NCBI RefSeq assembly: GCF_025847205.1
Contig: NZ_JAOYTH010000014.1
Span: forward strand, 1 to 64,000
DNA length: 64,000 nucleotides
Direction of reading: 5' to 3'
Source of the DNA: Pararhizobium sp. YC-54
GTDB taxonomy: Bacteria; Pseudomonadota; Alphaproteobacteria; Rhizobiales; Rhizobiaceae
In this document: positions 26,359 to 35,300 of the stretch, in pieces
How positions within the stretch are numbered: the first letter of the stretch is position 1
How the letters are laid out: the number at the start of each line of letters is the position of its first letter
Program-made: the position numbers and the translations under genes
The notes under the pieces: model-generated
Database searches by the model: none
Seen by the model: the letters and a program-made list of their open reading frames with translations, nothing else
What the model was told of the DNA's origin: nothing

Positions 26359-26714
26359 AGGAAGCGCGGGCGATAACGACAAAGATTTTCCGCCGATCCC
26401 GGCCTAGTTCCTGAAGCACACCGGCGGTCGATGGATCATGTAGAGAGCTGGTTGCGCCGCTGCATCCGGACGCCTGCTGTCACCGCATGCCTACACGGTA
26501 GCAAAAACAGCGAAGGCCAGTGCGCGAGTGGCCTTCGCTGAAGGTGTAGTGACCATGAATACCGGCGCAATCGAGTCAATCACCGCTTGCCGGACCAGGG
26601 TGCCACCGTTATACGCTCTCATCGTGGGAACCACGACCCTGCCCAGGCACTTCGGCGCTCAACACGCTGTGAGGCCTCACATCCCCAACGCCTGGCTGCC
26701 TCCATCGAGTCTTC
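26359..26714. other. Intergenic between GlxA-type and MocR-type genes; holds one terminator
   Basis: Apart from the hairpin at 26509-26539 I see no gene. Open frames here lack motifs and good starts. The convergent arrangement of the flanking genes explains the terminator. Confidence 0.4.
26509..26539 (-). terminator. Rho-independent terminator of the MocR-type gene
   Basis: An 11-base-pair stem (AGCGAAGGCCA with TGGCCTTCGCT) and a nine-base loop is followed on the minus strand by GTTTTTG. It would end transcripts from the MocR-type gene and could also serve the convergent GlxA-type gene. Confidence 0.7.
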
Positions 26715-28058
26715 CTATTCAGTCGAGTCGAAATCGTCTTCCCTGGTATTCAGCATCGCGGCCAGTGTGTGCAAGCCGGTATCCAGTTGGTCCATTGTCG
26801 GCCCCGCCAGCGCGAGCCTCACGGCATTCGGCGCATGGCCGGGCGTCACGGCGAAGGTCGTCGACGGCGTCAACGCAATGTCGCGCCTGGCTGCGGCGGC
26901 AACGAAACTCTGCGAACGCCAGTGCGCTGGCAGGGTCAGCCACAGATGATAGCATTTCGCGTTGGTCTGGATTTCGAAACCCGAAAGACGATCAGCCGCC
27001 AGTTTCTGGCGGGCGCGCGCATCAAGCCGCTTCAGTCTGGAAAGCTCGGCAACCGTGCCGTCCTCGATCATCCGCTGCGCAGCCGCAAACGCAAATCCTG
27101 ATGCCGTCCATCCGCCCGAACGCACCGAGGCCGTCACGCTTTCACGCAATCGCGGTGGCGGCACGATGAAGCCCAGCGTCAGACCCGGTGAGGCCTTCTT
27201 GGAAAGGCTGTCGATGACAATGCAGGTGTCCGGCGCGAGTGCGGCAAGCGGCGGCTCATCGTCAAGGAAACCGTAGACATGGTCCTCGATGATCGGAAGG
27301 TTGAGCTTTCCGACAATGTTCAGGAGATCGGCCCGGCGCGCCGAGGTCATCGTCATTCCTAGCGGATTGTGGATCGCCGGCTGAATGTAGATGGCCGAGA
27401 GGTGGGCCTCACGGTGCGCCTTTTCCACCGCGTCGGGCCGTACACCGCCTTCGTCCATCGCCAATGGTACCAACGCGATACCCAGCCGGGCGGCGATGCC
27501 CTTGATGAAGGGATAGGTCAGGGCCTCCACGCCGCAACGGCCACCCGTGGGAACGACTGCCGCCAGCGCCGCGGCAATGCTCTGCCGCCCATTGCCGGTG
27601 AAGACGAGCTGTTCTGGATCGGGGGACCATGCGCCCTGCGAAAGGTAGGCCGCCGCAAGGCTTCGCATCGCTGGTGTACCGACGCTGGTCCCCTGTCTCA
27701 ATGCGGCATCGAGAGCGAGAGGGTTGCCCAGGCTCTCCAGGCTCTTTGCGATGAGTGCGGTCTGATTGAGGAGCACCGGATAATTGAACTCGAAGTCGAT
27801 CCGGATGCCGCGCGGCTCACCTGCCGCTGCCACGCCGCGCTTGGCATCTCCGGAGATAAAGGTGCCTCTGCCCACTTCGCCAACCACGAGGCCGCGCCGC
27901 AATAGCTCGGCATAGACGCGGCTCGCCGTCGAGACCGCGATGTTGCGCTCGTAGGCGAAGCTGCGCTGCGGCGGCAGGCGGTCGCCCGGCCTTAGCGTGC
28001 CATCGGCAATTTCTGCGGCGATGGTGTCGGCCAGCTTCAGATATTCGGACTTCGACAT
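26715..28058 (-). CDS. MocR-type GntR/aminotransferase-like regulator
   Basis: 447 residues. The N-terminal winged helix-turn-helix of the GntR type (about 8-72; DGTLRPGDRLPPQRSFAYERNIAVSTASRVYAEL) is joined to a fold-type I PLP aminotransferase domain (about 95-445). That domain has the Asn/Pro-rich HNPLG, the YGF segment and the PLP-binding Lys in DSLSKKASPG. MocR regulators sense PLP with an amine and control vitamin B6, GABA or amino acid genes. It is divergent from a DUF1127/TauE pair and may regulate it. The ATG at 28058 fits the family; upstream codons are not homologous. Confidence 0.92.
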   Translation of the reverse strand: MSKSEYLKLADTIAAEIADGTLRPGDRLPPQRSFAYERNIAVSTASRVYAELLRRGLVVGEVGRGTFISGDAKRGVAAAGEPRGIRIDFEFNYPVLLNQTALIAKSLESLGNPLALDAALRQGTSVGTPAMRSLAAAYLSQGAWSPDPEQLVFTGNGRQSIAAALAAVVPTGGRCGVEALTYPFIKGIAARLGIALVPLAMDEGGVRPDAVEKAHREAHLSAIYIQPAIHNPLGMTMTSARRADLLNIVGKLNLPIIEDHVYGFLDDEPPLAALAPDTCIVIDSLSKKASPGLTLGFIVPPPRLRESVTASVRSGGWTASGFAFAAAQRMIEDGTVAELSRLKRLDARARQKLAADRLSGFEIQTNAKCYHLWLTLPAHWRSQSFVAAAARRDIALTPSTTFAVTPGHAPNAVRLALAGPTMDQLDTGLHTLAAMLNTREDDFDSTE

Positions 28059-28237
28059 TATTGCCCCGAGATCAATGTTTTTATTGCACCGAGATGTGTA
28101 TCGGAACATATTGATGACGTCAACCCGATTGCACGGATAACTGCAAAAGTCTGCGGTCAACGAGCAGGCGGCGGCGCTCAACAAGCGCTCGCGCCGATGG
28201 CGTCGCATTGCCGCGGAGCAACCACTGGAGACCAGAA

Positions 28238-28474
28238 ATGTCTACAACCCTTCCAACCATCGTCCCGCCTCAGGGGACAAAGAGCTCGGCCCCAAGCCTT
28301 CTGATCACTGCCTATTGGGAGAAGATCGCGCGCTATTTCGTCCGTCGCGCCGCCATTGCGCGCCTTCGCGAACTCGACGACGACGCACTAGGGGACATTG
28401 GCCTCGGGCGTTCCGAGATCGAGGCGGCGGCTTACGGCCTCACGACCGCGCCCAACCGGGGAAGGATAAGATGA
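28238..28474 (+). CDS. DUF1127 small protein
   Basis: 78 residues. The C-terminal half is a DUF1127 (YjiS-like) domain: ARYFVRRAAIARLRELDDDALGDIGLGRSEIEAAAYG, the R-x-L-x-x-L-x-D-x-x-L-x-D-I-G-L pattern. Arg-rich DUF1127 proteins in Rhizobiales have been linked to RNA-related and phosphate or carbon metabolism effects; the role of this one is open. The TauE gene starts within its stop codon (ATGA), so both are translated together. The ATG at 28238 follows GGAG. Confidence 0.85.
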   Translation: MSTTLPTIVPPQGTKSSAPSLLITAYWEKIARYFVRRAAIARLRELDDDALGDIGLGRSEIEAAAYGLTTAPNRGRIR

Positions 28475-29250
28475 TGACTTCCTCGGCTGTGCCGGAGCTG
28501 ACCGCTGTTACGATCCTGGTCGCCTTTGCCGGCGTATTCCTGATCTGCTTCCTGAAGGGCGCATTCGGCGGCGGATTCGCCATTGTCGGTATTCCGCTGT
28601 TGTCGATGGTGATGGATCCCGTGACGGCGGGCGGTCTTCTCGCGCCACTGTTTGTCGCGATGGATCTGTTCGCTCTTCGCTACTGGAAGCCATCCACATG
28701 GTCGAAGCCCGACCTTGTGCCGCTGTTGCCCGGACTCGTGGCCGGGATTGGGCTCGGCTATCTGCTGTTCCGCTTTTTGGACCATCACGCCATCGCGATC
28801 GTCATGGCGGTTATCACCTTGATCTTCGTAGGTCTTTGGTTTCTCGGAGGCGGAAACGTGACCGTCCGACCGCGGTCAGTAAGACACGCGCTGGCCGCGG
28901 GACTGGCCTCGGGCACGACCACCATGGTGGCGCATTCGGGTGGGCCGCCGCTTGCGATGTACTTGCTGCCACTAGGCCTCAGCAAGGAAATTTATGCGGG
29001 AACGACGAGTCTGTTCTTCACTGTCGGAAACATAACCAAGGCGGTGCCTTGGCTGTTGCTGGTGAAGCCGTCAGGCAGTGTCTGGATATTGATGGCGATT
29101 TGCCTGCTTGCCATTCCCACTGGGGTAACGCTTGGTTGGCGGCTTCACGGAAGGCTGGACCAACGTCAGCTTTATCGGGCGTGCTACGGATTGCTGGTGG
29201 TGACGGCGTTGAAGTTGTTGTGGGATGGCGTCTCCGGGTACCTCGGGTGA
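28471..29250 (+). CDS. TauE/SafE family (sulfite/organosulfonate exporter-like) membrane protein
   Basis: 259 residues with about eight membrane helices. The family signature is present in both halves: FLKGAFGGGFAIVGIPLL near residue 28 and ASGTTTMVAHSGGPPLAMYLLPLGL near 150. Members move anionic sulfur or carboxylate compounds, but this one's substrate is not predictable. It overlaps the DUF1127 gene by four bases and is divergent from the MocR-type regulator, whose ligand could be linked to the transported molecule. Confidence 0.9.
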   Translation: MMTSSAVPELTAVTILVAFAGVFLICFLKGAFGGGFAIVGIPLLSMVMDPVTAGGLLAPLFVAMDLFALRYWKPSTWSKPDLVPLLPGLVAGIGLGYLLFRFLDHHAIAIVMAVITLIFVGLWFLGGGNVTVRPRSVRHALAAGLASGTTTMVAHSGGPPLAMYLLPLGLSKEIYAGTTSLFFTVGNITKAVPWLLLVKPSGSVWILMAICLLAIPTGVTLGWRLHGRLDQRQLYRACYGLLVVTALKLLWDGVSGYLG

Positions 29251-29461
29251 GTTCCTCCGGGCTGTGATGATCTATCGGTCGCGCGCATGGTAATGCAGCC
29301 GACTATCCCCCTCTCCCGCGATCTTCATCAACGGTATGGGCGACGGCGCTTTCTCCTCTGGAACTGGACTGCATAAGATGCGGCAGTCATAATGAGCACC
29401 GTTCAAACAAAAAGAATTTATGGAAGCCTGCACAATTTACGAGCAAAGGTGAGCTCCGGGC

Positions 29462-29640
29462 ATGGAAGATCAAGCGCGGGAAGCTGTGGTGAATTATCGA
29501 CGGCGTACGCGCCTTGTAGCTGCTGCCGCCGGCTTTATCACGTTTGCCATTTTCGCACTCGATCTATGGAGCCCGCTGCAGGGCGCCGTCGCCGTCCTAT
29601 ACATCATCGTCATTCTCCTTGTCGCGCAGGTCAGTACACG
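29462..29640 (+). pseudogene. N-terminal fragment of a membrane sensor kinase-like protein
   Basis: About 60 residues: a basic start (YRRRTRLVAAAAGF) then two hydrophobic segments around DLWSPLQGAVAVLYIIVILLVA. This DxxxPLxGAVAVLY pattern is the membrane entry of a class of rhizobial sensor histidine kinases. The frame departs from homology after VAQVSTR and no kinase domain follows. It is the first of three unrelated fragments joined head to tail here. Confidence 0.55.
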
Positions 29641-29694
29641 CGCCTTTGGCGCAAGAGCAATCCAACGTTGGACCGGTCTACGACGGAGAAGCTT

Positions 29695-29877
29695 GTGAAA
29701 GAACTTATGTCGGTGCGTCGGGCAGTGCGTGATGCCGAGGCTGGTTCCAGATCGATGGAACAGGCGTGGACACGAGTCGACGAGGCTAAGACGGCCTTGG
29801 GCGAGCGAGGCCCTCCGAGGACCTGCCCCAGGCGGCCGGCGGCGACATGGTCAGTGACCAAGCTCTCCGGCACGTAG
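29695..29877 (+). pseudogene. Fragment of a small rhizobial protein (AKxALGERGP motif)
   Basis: From a GTG at 29695 with GGAG nearby, about 40 residues read VKELMSVRRAVRDAEAGS to RVDEAKTALGERGP. The R-V-D-x-A-K-x-A-L-G-E-R-G-P segment recurs, to my recollection, in small uncharacterised rhizobial proteins, where it is followed by VWWxDGAPD. Here the sequence switches at that point into the LysR fragment on the other strand. The gene is truncated. Confidence 0.5.
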
Positions 29878-29975
29878 CCAATGCCATAGCCGCCGATCGC
29901 GGCGTCTACCATCGGGTCGGACGTGTTGAAAACGAGCTGGCCGTCGACGCGAATGCGGGCAGCGCGATCGCCTGG
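29820..29975 (-). pseudogene. LysR-type regulator, C-terminal fragment
   Basis: The minus strand encodes RIRVDGQLVFNTSDPMVDAA, then GGYGIGYVPESLVTDHVAAGRL. This is the distal part of a LysR substrate-binding domain, where G-x-G-I-x-x-x-P-x-x-L-V is typical. Both ends are cut. It abuts the preceding plus-strand fragment, so a deletion or rearrangement joined them. Confidence 0.7.
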
Positions 29976-30045
29976 CCTCTCGTCACGCAGACTGGCTGCA
30001 CCTGGTCATATCCGCGTGCGCGCCCCGCAATTCGGCGCAGATAAG

Positions 30046-31146
30046 TTACCGGATAGTTACAGCGGAGCCATTAGCATCGAAGGCATGAATATCCCGGTGG
30101 TGCACCGTGAAGGTGATGTCCTGCATGCGCGCGAAGGTACTTTCGCCATCTGCCTTGACCAGGAATTTCTCGCTGCAGCCCGGTAGGTCGACATAGAGAA
30201 TCTGCACCTCGCCGAGATGCTCTACCAGGTCTATGACGCCGGTGAATACGGGGCTGGTCCCATTCCCCTCGCCGATCCGCGTATTTTCCGGGCGAATGCC
30301 GATGCTGATCGCCTCGCCCCTGGAAAGCCCGCTCTGAGTCGCCTCGATATCGAGGCTGACGCCGCAGTCAAGCCGGCACCTCATCGATGCCCCCTGGAGA
30401 TCGACAACCTCGCTCTTCAAGATGTTCATCGCCGGCGAGCCGATGAACTGGGCGACGAAGAGGTTCGCCGGCTTGCGGTAAAGCTCCGTCGGGGTGCCCA
30501 CCTGTTCGATGTATCCATCCTTGAATACGACGATGCGGTCGGCAAGCGTCATCGCTTCCACCTGGTCGTGGGTGACGTAGATCATCGTGACGTCGGGCAT
30601 GCTCTGCTTCAATTTCGCGATCTCGATGCGGGTCGCGACGCGTAGCGCCGCATCGAGATTGGACAGGGGCTCGTCGAAGAGGAAGACGCGCGGGTTGCGC
30701 ACGATCGCCCGGCCGATGGCGACGCGCTGCCGCTGGCCGCCCGAAAGCGCTTTCGGCAGCCGCTCGAGGTATTTGTCCAATTGCAGGATCGCCGCCGCCT
30801 TGCGCACGCGCGCATCGATCTCGTGCTTCGGCGTGCCGGCGATGCGCAGCCCGAAGGCCATGTTCTCGTAAACGGTCATGTGCGGGTAAAGCGCATAGGA
30901 CTGGAACACCATGGAGATGCCGCGTTTGGAGGGCGCGACGGCGTTCATCCGTTCGCCGTCGATGACGAGGTCGCCGGAGGTGATGCTTTCCAGGCCGGCG
31001 ATGGAGCGCAGCAAGGTGGATTTGCCGCAGCCGGAGGGGCCGACGAAGACGATGAATTCTCCTGATTTTATATCAAGGTCGATCCCGTGCAGGATTTCGA
31101 AATCGGCATAGGCCTTGCGAATGTTTCTCAGCGACAAATCGACCAT
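30046..31146 (-). CDS. CUT1-type ABC transporter ATPase (MalK/UgpC-like), unit A
   Basis: 366 residues. The ABC domain has Walker [11 protein letters not shown]-loop in VFQSYALYPHM, signature LSGGQRQRVAIG, Walker B VFLFDEPLSNLD and the H-loop (YVTHDQVEA). The C-terminal TOBE/OB regulatory domain (about 235-366) is the MalK type. It energises the two permeases and binding protein encoded upstream in the same operon, for which it is the last gene. The ATG at 31146 matches the family start (MVDLSLRNIRKAY). The permease family points to a sugar or sugar conjugate as substrate. Confidence 0.93.
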   Translation of the reverse strand: MVDLSLRNIRKAYADFEILHGIDLDIKSGEFIVFVGPSGCGKSTLLRSIAGLESITSGDLVIDGERMNAVAPSKRGISMVFQSYALYPHMTVYENMAFGLRIAGTPKHEIDARVRKAAAILQLDKYLERLPKALSGGQRQRVAIGRAIVRNPRVFLFDEPLSNLDAALRVATRIEIAKLKQSMPDVTMIYVTHDQVEAMTLADRIVVFKDGYIEQVGTPTELYRKPANLFVAQFIGSPAMNILKSEVVDLQGASMRCRLDCGVSLDIEATQSGLSRGEAISIGIRPENTRIGEGNGTSPVFTGVIDLVEHLGEVQILYVDLPGCSEKFLVKADGESTFARMQDITFTVHHRDIHAFDANGSAVTIR

Positions 31147-31192
31147 CGTTCCCATTCCATTGGTTTGATTTCATCCGTGCGGGGCAGCGCCG

Positions 31193-32596
31193 TCAGGGGG
31201 CGAGCCCGGCCAGGAAACGCGTTACCGGATCCGGCTTCCTTCCGATGATTTCGAGATCGTTCTTTCGCCTGATGGCGCGGCGCACCAGCCGGGCGCCGAC
31301 ATAGCGAAGCGGCTCGGACGGCAGCCGCGTGCGGCTCCCGATGCCGACCAGCCCGCACCGGCTCCAGGCATCGTCGCGGCTGAGAATGAGGCTTGCCATG
31401 ATGCGGCCCGCGACGGGCGCCTGCGCGATGCCGGTGCCGTTGAAGCCCATGGCGTAGAAGATGTTCGCGTGGTCCTTCAGATGGCCGAAGACCGGCAGGT
31501 GCTGCGCCGTGCAGTCGATCGGGCCGCTCCAGTCGTGGAGGACGGGCACGTCCTTGAGCTGCGGATAGACCCGGTGCATCTCCCGGACATTGTCCACCCC
31601 CGCATCGTTGCCACGGTTGAAGCGGGCGTCGATGCGGTCCCGATAGGCTATGCCCCCGGTGCCCCGCCCGAAGATGACCTGGCCGGCGGGCGTGCGCTGG
31701 TAGTAGAGCACATGATGCTGCGCATCGCAGATCGAGGCGCCGTCGACCCAGCCGATCCGATCGAGGATATCGGCCGCAGGCGCCGTTGCGATGACTTGGC
31801 TGCTGACGACGTAGAGATAGGGATGCAACTCCGGAATGGCCGACAGCCAGGCGTTCGCGGCAAGAACGACCTTCCCGGCCGACAGCGCGCCCTTCGCCGT
31901 GCGCAGTTGCGGCCGTGGCCCCGGGGCGATTTCGAGAACCGGGCTGCGCTCGTGGATGACGATACCCTTGGAAAGGGCAAGCCGGCGCAGTCCCACCGCG
32001 AGTTTTGCCGGCTGCACAGTTCCCGCCCTCCCCTCCATGATGCCGACATAGGAAGTGGAGGAGCCCGTACGGCGCAAGATTTCGGCGCGCTGGAGCGGCA
32101 GGAAGCGTGCTTCGCCGAGGGCACGGCTGAGGGCCTCGGCTTGCGCCCAGGCGCCTTCCTGCGCGGTCGAACTTGCCGTCCACAGCCAGCCGTCAAGCCT
32201 CAGGTCCATGTCGATGGTGCCGGAGGCCTGCAAGCCGTTCAGTTCCTCGATGGCATCCGCCGTCGCCCGGCACAGCATAAGCGCATCGTCCTCGCCGACA
32301 AGCGCGCGCAGCATGTCGATTTCCGCAAACCATGTGTGGACCTGTCCGCCGTTGCGGCCCGAGGCGCCGGAGCCGCAGAAATCTGCTTCGAGCACCGTCA
32401 CCTCCGTCTGCGGAGACTGCTCCTTGATCCGGAGCGCTGTCCAAAGGCCGGCATATCCGCCGCCGACGATCGCCACGTCGCAGGCCTCGCTACCCGACAA
32501 GGGCGGGGTGACGGCATCCGCATCGATGCTTTGCAGCCAGAAGGAGCGATCCGCCTTCGCCGCGGCGACGGGCGGCCTCATTGTGATGGAGTTCAT
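31193..32596 (-). CDS. FAD-dependent amine oxidase (PuuB/OrdL-like), unit A
   Basis: 467 residues, DAO superfamily. The FAD-binding motif VAIVGGGYAGLWTA (about 41-54) is followed by a second FAD contact GSGASGRNGGQVH, typical of the gamma-glutamylputrescine oxidase/OrdL group, and a late GFNGTGIAQAP near 390. It would oxidise a secondary amine, here plausibly the sugar-amino acid linkage or the released amine. It lies two bases after the PfkB kinase stop and precedes the ATPase gene, inside the unit A operon. Amadoriase-type oxidation is an inference from context only. Confidence 0.88.
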   Translation of the reverse strand: MNSITMRPPVAAAKADRSFWLQSIDADAVTPPLSGSEACDVAIVGGGYAGLWTALRIKEQSPQTEVTVLEADFCGSGASGRNGGQVHTWFAEIDMLRALVGEDDALMLCRATADAIEELNGLQASGTIDMDLRLDGWLWTASSTAQEGAWAQAEALSRALGEARFLPLQRAEILRRTGSSTSYVGIMEGRAGTVQPAKLAVGLRRLALSKGIVIHERSPVLEIAPGPRPQLRTAKGALSAGKVVLAANAWLSAIPELHPYLYVVSSQVIATAPAADILDRIGWVDGASICDAQHHVLYYQRTPAGQVIFGRGTGGIAYRDRIDARFNRGNDAGVDNVREMHRVYPQLKDVPVLHDWSGPIDCTAQHLPVFGHLKDHANIFYAMGFNGTGIAQAPVAGRIMASLILSRDDAWSRCGLVGIGSRTRLPSEPLRYVGARLVRRAIRRKNDLEIIGRKPDPVTRFLAGLAP

Positions 32597-32598
32597 GC

Positions 32599-33462
32599 TC
32601 AAACCCTTTTTGCCGTGCGGATGACGCTGTCGTATTTGTCGAGCAGCCATTGCGGGATCGCGAGGATCGGCTGGGGAAATCCGCCGAGATGGGTGCAGGT
32701 TCGCGCAGCCTCGGCCGCGGACCGTTCAAGGGCGACTTGCTCCGACTGATCTTCGAAAAAGCGCGACACGACGAAACTCGCAATGAACCTGTCCCCCGCG
32801 CCGCAGGTGTCCAGCACGGCGACCGGCACCGAGCCCGCGGAAAATACCTTGCTGCCGTTGTCATAAAAGGAGCCGCGCTTGCCGCAGGTGATCACGACCT
32901 GCCGCGCTCCCGCTGCCCTGAACCGCGCGATCAGCGGCTCGACTGGTTCGGCCGGGTCATCGGGGCCGGAGGCGAAAACCAGCGGCACCCCTTCTACAGA
33001 GACGTCGAAATGCCGTGTGGAGACGTCGATGCTGAACGGCGCGCCATCCGCAACGAGCCGGTGAACCAGCCTTTCGCTGGAATTGGTGCCGAGATGCACC
33101 CAGTCCGCGTGGAGCAGCGCCTCGTAGCGCTCGGCGCTCGGAACATAGTTCTCCCCTACACCGAGGGATTCGAGAAGAAAGCGCCGCTCACCGGCATCGT
33201 CGGTCAGGAGCGTCACGGCCGACGAGCCAGGGCGTGTCTCGATGTCGCCGCGGTCGAGACCGGCGTCCTCGATGGCGCCGAACATGATCTCGGCTTCCTC
33301 GTCCGGCCCCAGCGCGCCGAAATAGCGGGCGTTCAATCCTTGCCGCCGCCATTGCACGGCGACATTGAGGGCATTGCCGCCCACGGTGACGAAACCCTTG
33401 GTGAGATAGGCGTCGAGGCAATTGTCGCCGACGGCGATCAGGGAGGGATTGGCGTTGTTCAT
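32599..33462 (-). CDS. PfkB-family sugar kinase, FrlD-like (fructosamine 6-kinase), unit A
   Basis: 287 residues, ribokinase fold. The start SLIAVGDNCLDAYLTKG and GGNALNVAV mirror fructoselysine 6-kinase (FrlD) more than ribokinase. The anion hole and catalytic base are in DTCGAGDRFIASF near the C-terminus. It would phosphorylate C6 of an imported Amadori compound before the SIS-domain deglycase of the same operon cleaves it. The ATG at 33462 has GGGAA upstream and follows the permease stop at once. A second FrlD-like gene at 46532 shares the GDN-x-x-D start. Confidence 0.85.
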   Translation of the reverse strand: MNNANPSLIAVGDNCLDAYLTKGFVTVGGNALNVAVQWRRQGLNARYFGALGPDEEAEIMFGAIEDAGLDRGDIETRPGSSAVTLLTDDAGERRFLLESLGVGENYVPSAERYEALLHADWVHLGTNSSERLVHRLVADGAPFSIDVSTRHFDVSVEGVPLVFASGPDDPAEPVEPLIARFRAAGARQVVITCGKRGSFYDNGSKVFSAGSVPVAVLDTCGAGDRFIASFVVSRFFEDQSEQVALERSAAEAARTCTHLGGFPQPILAIPQWLLDKYDSVIRTAKRV

Positions 33463-33463
33463 T

Positions 33464-34324
33464 CTATTTCCCGATGCCTTCGGCCAGCCCTCGGATGAAG
33501 AAACGCTGGGCCGCAAAGAAGGTGACCACGATGGGAAGTGCGGAGAGCGTCATCGCCGCGAAGACGACTGCATAGTTCGTTCCATGCTTCGCCATGATGG
33601 AGGTGAGGCCGACGGGCAACGTCTGGAGGTCCGCGCCGCTAGTGAAGATCATCGCGAAGAGATACTCGTTCCACGCGAAGAGCACGTGCAGGATCACGCA
33701 GGAGACCAGGATCGGCTTGCACAGCGGCAGCGTCACCCTCCAGAAGATCTGGCCCTCGCTGGCGCCGTCCATGATGGCGGCTTCATCCAGGTCGCGCGGC
33801 AGTCCGAGCATGTAGGCGCGTATGAGGAAGGTCGTGAAGGGAATGCGAAAGGCAGTGTAGAGGATGATCAGCGCCCAATAGGTGTTGTAGAGACCCAGTT
33901 CCTGCATCATGCGCACGAGCGGGATGACCGCGACCGTCGGGCTCAGCATGAGGCCGCCCAGCACGATGCCGACGAAGAACGGCTTTCCCGGTAGTTTCGA
34001 CCGGGTGAGGCCATAGGCGGTCCAAGCGCTGACCAGCACCGTGCAGATTGCCGATCCAAGCGTAACGATGACGCTCGTCGCGATATAGTTGCGGATGCCC
34101 TGGTTCCAGGCCGAGATGTAGTTCGCGATGCTGAAGCCGCTCGGCAGCGCGAACGGGTTGCCGAAGATCTCGGCATTGGTCTTGAAGCCGTTTAGCGCCA
34201 TCCAGAACAGCGGATAGAGGACGACGACACCGAGGGTGAAGAGGAAGGTGACGAGGCACACCTTCGCCAGCACGGCGACGAAGTCAGTGTGCGCGGTTTC
34301 CCGCAGTTGATGGGAGACGCTCAC
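33464..34324 (-). CDS. CUT1 ABC transporter permease 2 (MalG-like), unit A
   Basis: 286 residues, six helices. The start is a GTG whose bases overlap the stop of the preceding permease (GTGA). The coupling EAA loop reads LDEAAIMDGASEGQIFWRVTLPL, a good match to the sugar permease consensus. The final helices end AQRFFIRGLAEGIGK, the GxxxGAxKG-type tail of MalG. It pairs with the MalF-like permease just upstream and the MalK-like ATPase at the operon end. Confidence 0.93.
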   Translation of the reverse strand: MSVSHQLRETAHTDFVAVLAKVCLVTFLFTLGVVVLYPLFWMALNGFKTNAEIFGNPFALPSGFSIANYISAWNQGIRNYIATSVIVTLGSAICTVLVSAWTAYGLTRSKLPGKPFFVGIVLGGLMLSPTVAVIPLVRMMQELGLYNTYWALIILYTAFRIPFTTFLIRAYMLGLPRDLDEAAIMDGASEGQIFWRVTLPLCKPILVSCVILHVLFAWNEYLFAMIFTSGADLQTLPVGLTSIMAKHGTNYAVVFAAMTLSALPIVVTFFAAQRFFIRGLAEGIGK

Positions 34325-35286
34325 AGGTCGACTCTCCGTCTCTTGGTGTGCCAGAGCTGCGCAAAGCCGGTGATCAGCGTGATGACGAAGATGACCGATG
34401 CGATGGCCGCGCCGTAACCGAAGTCGTTTTCGATGAAGCCCTGCTGGTAAAGCCATGTCCCGAGCACCTGGCTGCTGTTGTTAGGCCCGCCGCCGGTCAT
34501 GACCATGACTTCGTTGAAGACCTGGAACGCGCCGGTGATCGTGACGATCACCATGAGGCCGGTCATCTCGCGGGTGAGCGGAAAGGTGATGTTCCACAGG
34601 CGGCGCCAGGTCCCTGCCCCATCCATGATCGCCGCGTCGTAGAGTTCGCGCGGGATCTTCTGGATCGCGATGGCGAACAGCAGCGTCGAATAGCCAAAAC
34701 CCTGCCACTGGCTCATGGCGATGATGGCGTAGATCGCGGTCTGCTCCTCGCCGAGCCAGGCGCGCGACCAGTCCGCAAGCCCGATATGCGTCAGCGCCGA
34801 ATCCAGAAGGCCGATGTCCGGTTGATAGATGAAATAGAACAGGAGCCCGGTGACGGTGATCGAGATCGCCGAGGGCACGAAGTAGACGGCGCGCCAGAAC
34901 CGGCGCCATCTTTCCTCGCTCAGCCCCTCGATGAGCGCAGCCAGCACGAAGGCGCCGAAAACCTGGAAGACGACGGAGATGACGGCATAGAGCATGTTGT
35001 TGACGATCGCCGTCCAGACGACCGGATCGCCCTGCAGGCGCCGGTAATTGTCCAGTCCGATGAAGGCGGTCTCACCCGTAAAGATGTCCTGGTTCTTCGT
35101 ACTGACGAGGAAATTGTCGAAGATCGGATAATAGACGAACCAGAGGATCAGGACGAAGGCGATCAGGACCCAGCGGAGCGACAGGATTCCGGTCAACGGG
35201 CCGAGCCGGTCTTTTTCGGGCCGGCTCGGCCCGGTGAAGCCGATTTTGACGGCTTCACCCTTGTATTCTTGCTTCATGACAGCCAT
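34321..35286 (-). CDS. CUT1 ABC transporter permease 1 (MalF-like), unit A
   Basis: 321 residues. An N-terminal cytoplasmic segment is followed by six helices; the EAA loop reads ELYDAAIMDGAGTWRRLWNITFPL. The C-terminus carries a short basic tail (HTKRRRVDL). It forms the channel with the MalG-like permease and lies 15 bases after the binding-protein stop. A second ATG three codons in is possible. Members of this subfamily carry oligosaccharides, glycerol phosphate or sugar conjugates. Confidence 0.93.
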   Translation of the reverse strand: MAVMKQEYKGEAVKIGFTGPSRPEKDRLGPLTGILSLRWVLIAFVLILWFVYYPIFDNFLVSTKNQDIFTGETAFIGLDNYRRLQGDPVVWTAIVNNMLYAVISVVFQVFGAFVLAALIEGLSEERWRRFWRAVYFVPSAISITVTGLLFYFIYQPDIGLLDSALTHIGLADWSRAWLGEEQTAIYAIIAMSQWQGFGYSTLLFAIAIQKIPRELYDAAIMDGAGTWRRLWNITFPLTREMTGLMVIVTITGAFQVFNEVMVMTGGGPNNSSQVLGTWLYQQGFIENDFGYGAAIASVIFVITLITGFAQLWHTKRRRVDL

Positions 35287-35300
35287 TGCGGGCCCTATCC

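Noticed and set aside
26528..26760. Plus-strand frame after the terminator hairpin
   Set aside because: It begins inside the hairpin, lacks a ribosome site and motif, and runs antisense into the MocR-type gene.
31469..32749. Long plus-strand open frame of 426 codons
   Set aside because: It lies wholly antisense to the unit A FAD oxidase and kinase, which have clear motifs. High GC keeps the opposite frame open; composition is Arg/Ala/Asp-rich without motif.
33422..33994. Plus-strand frame of 190 codons over the MalG-like gene
   Set aside because: Antisense shadow, rich in Glu, His and Arg, with no domain.
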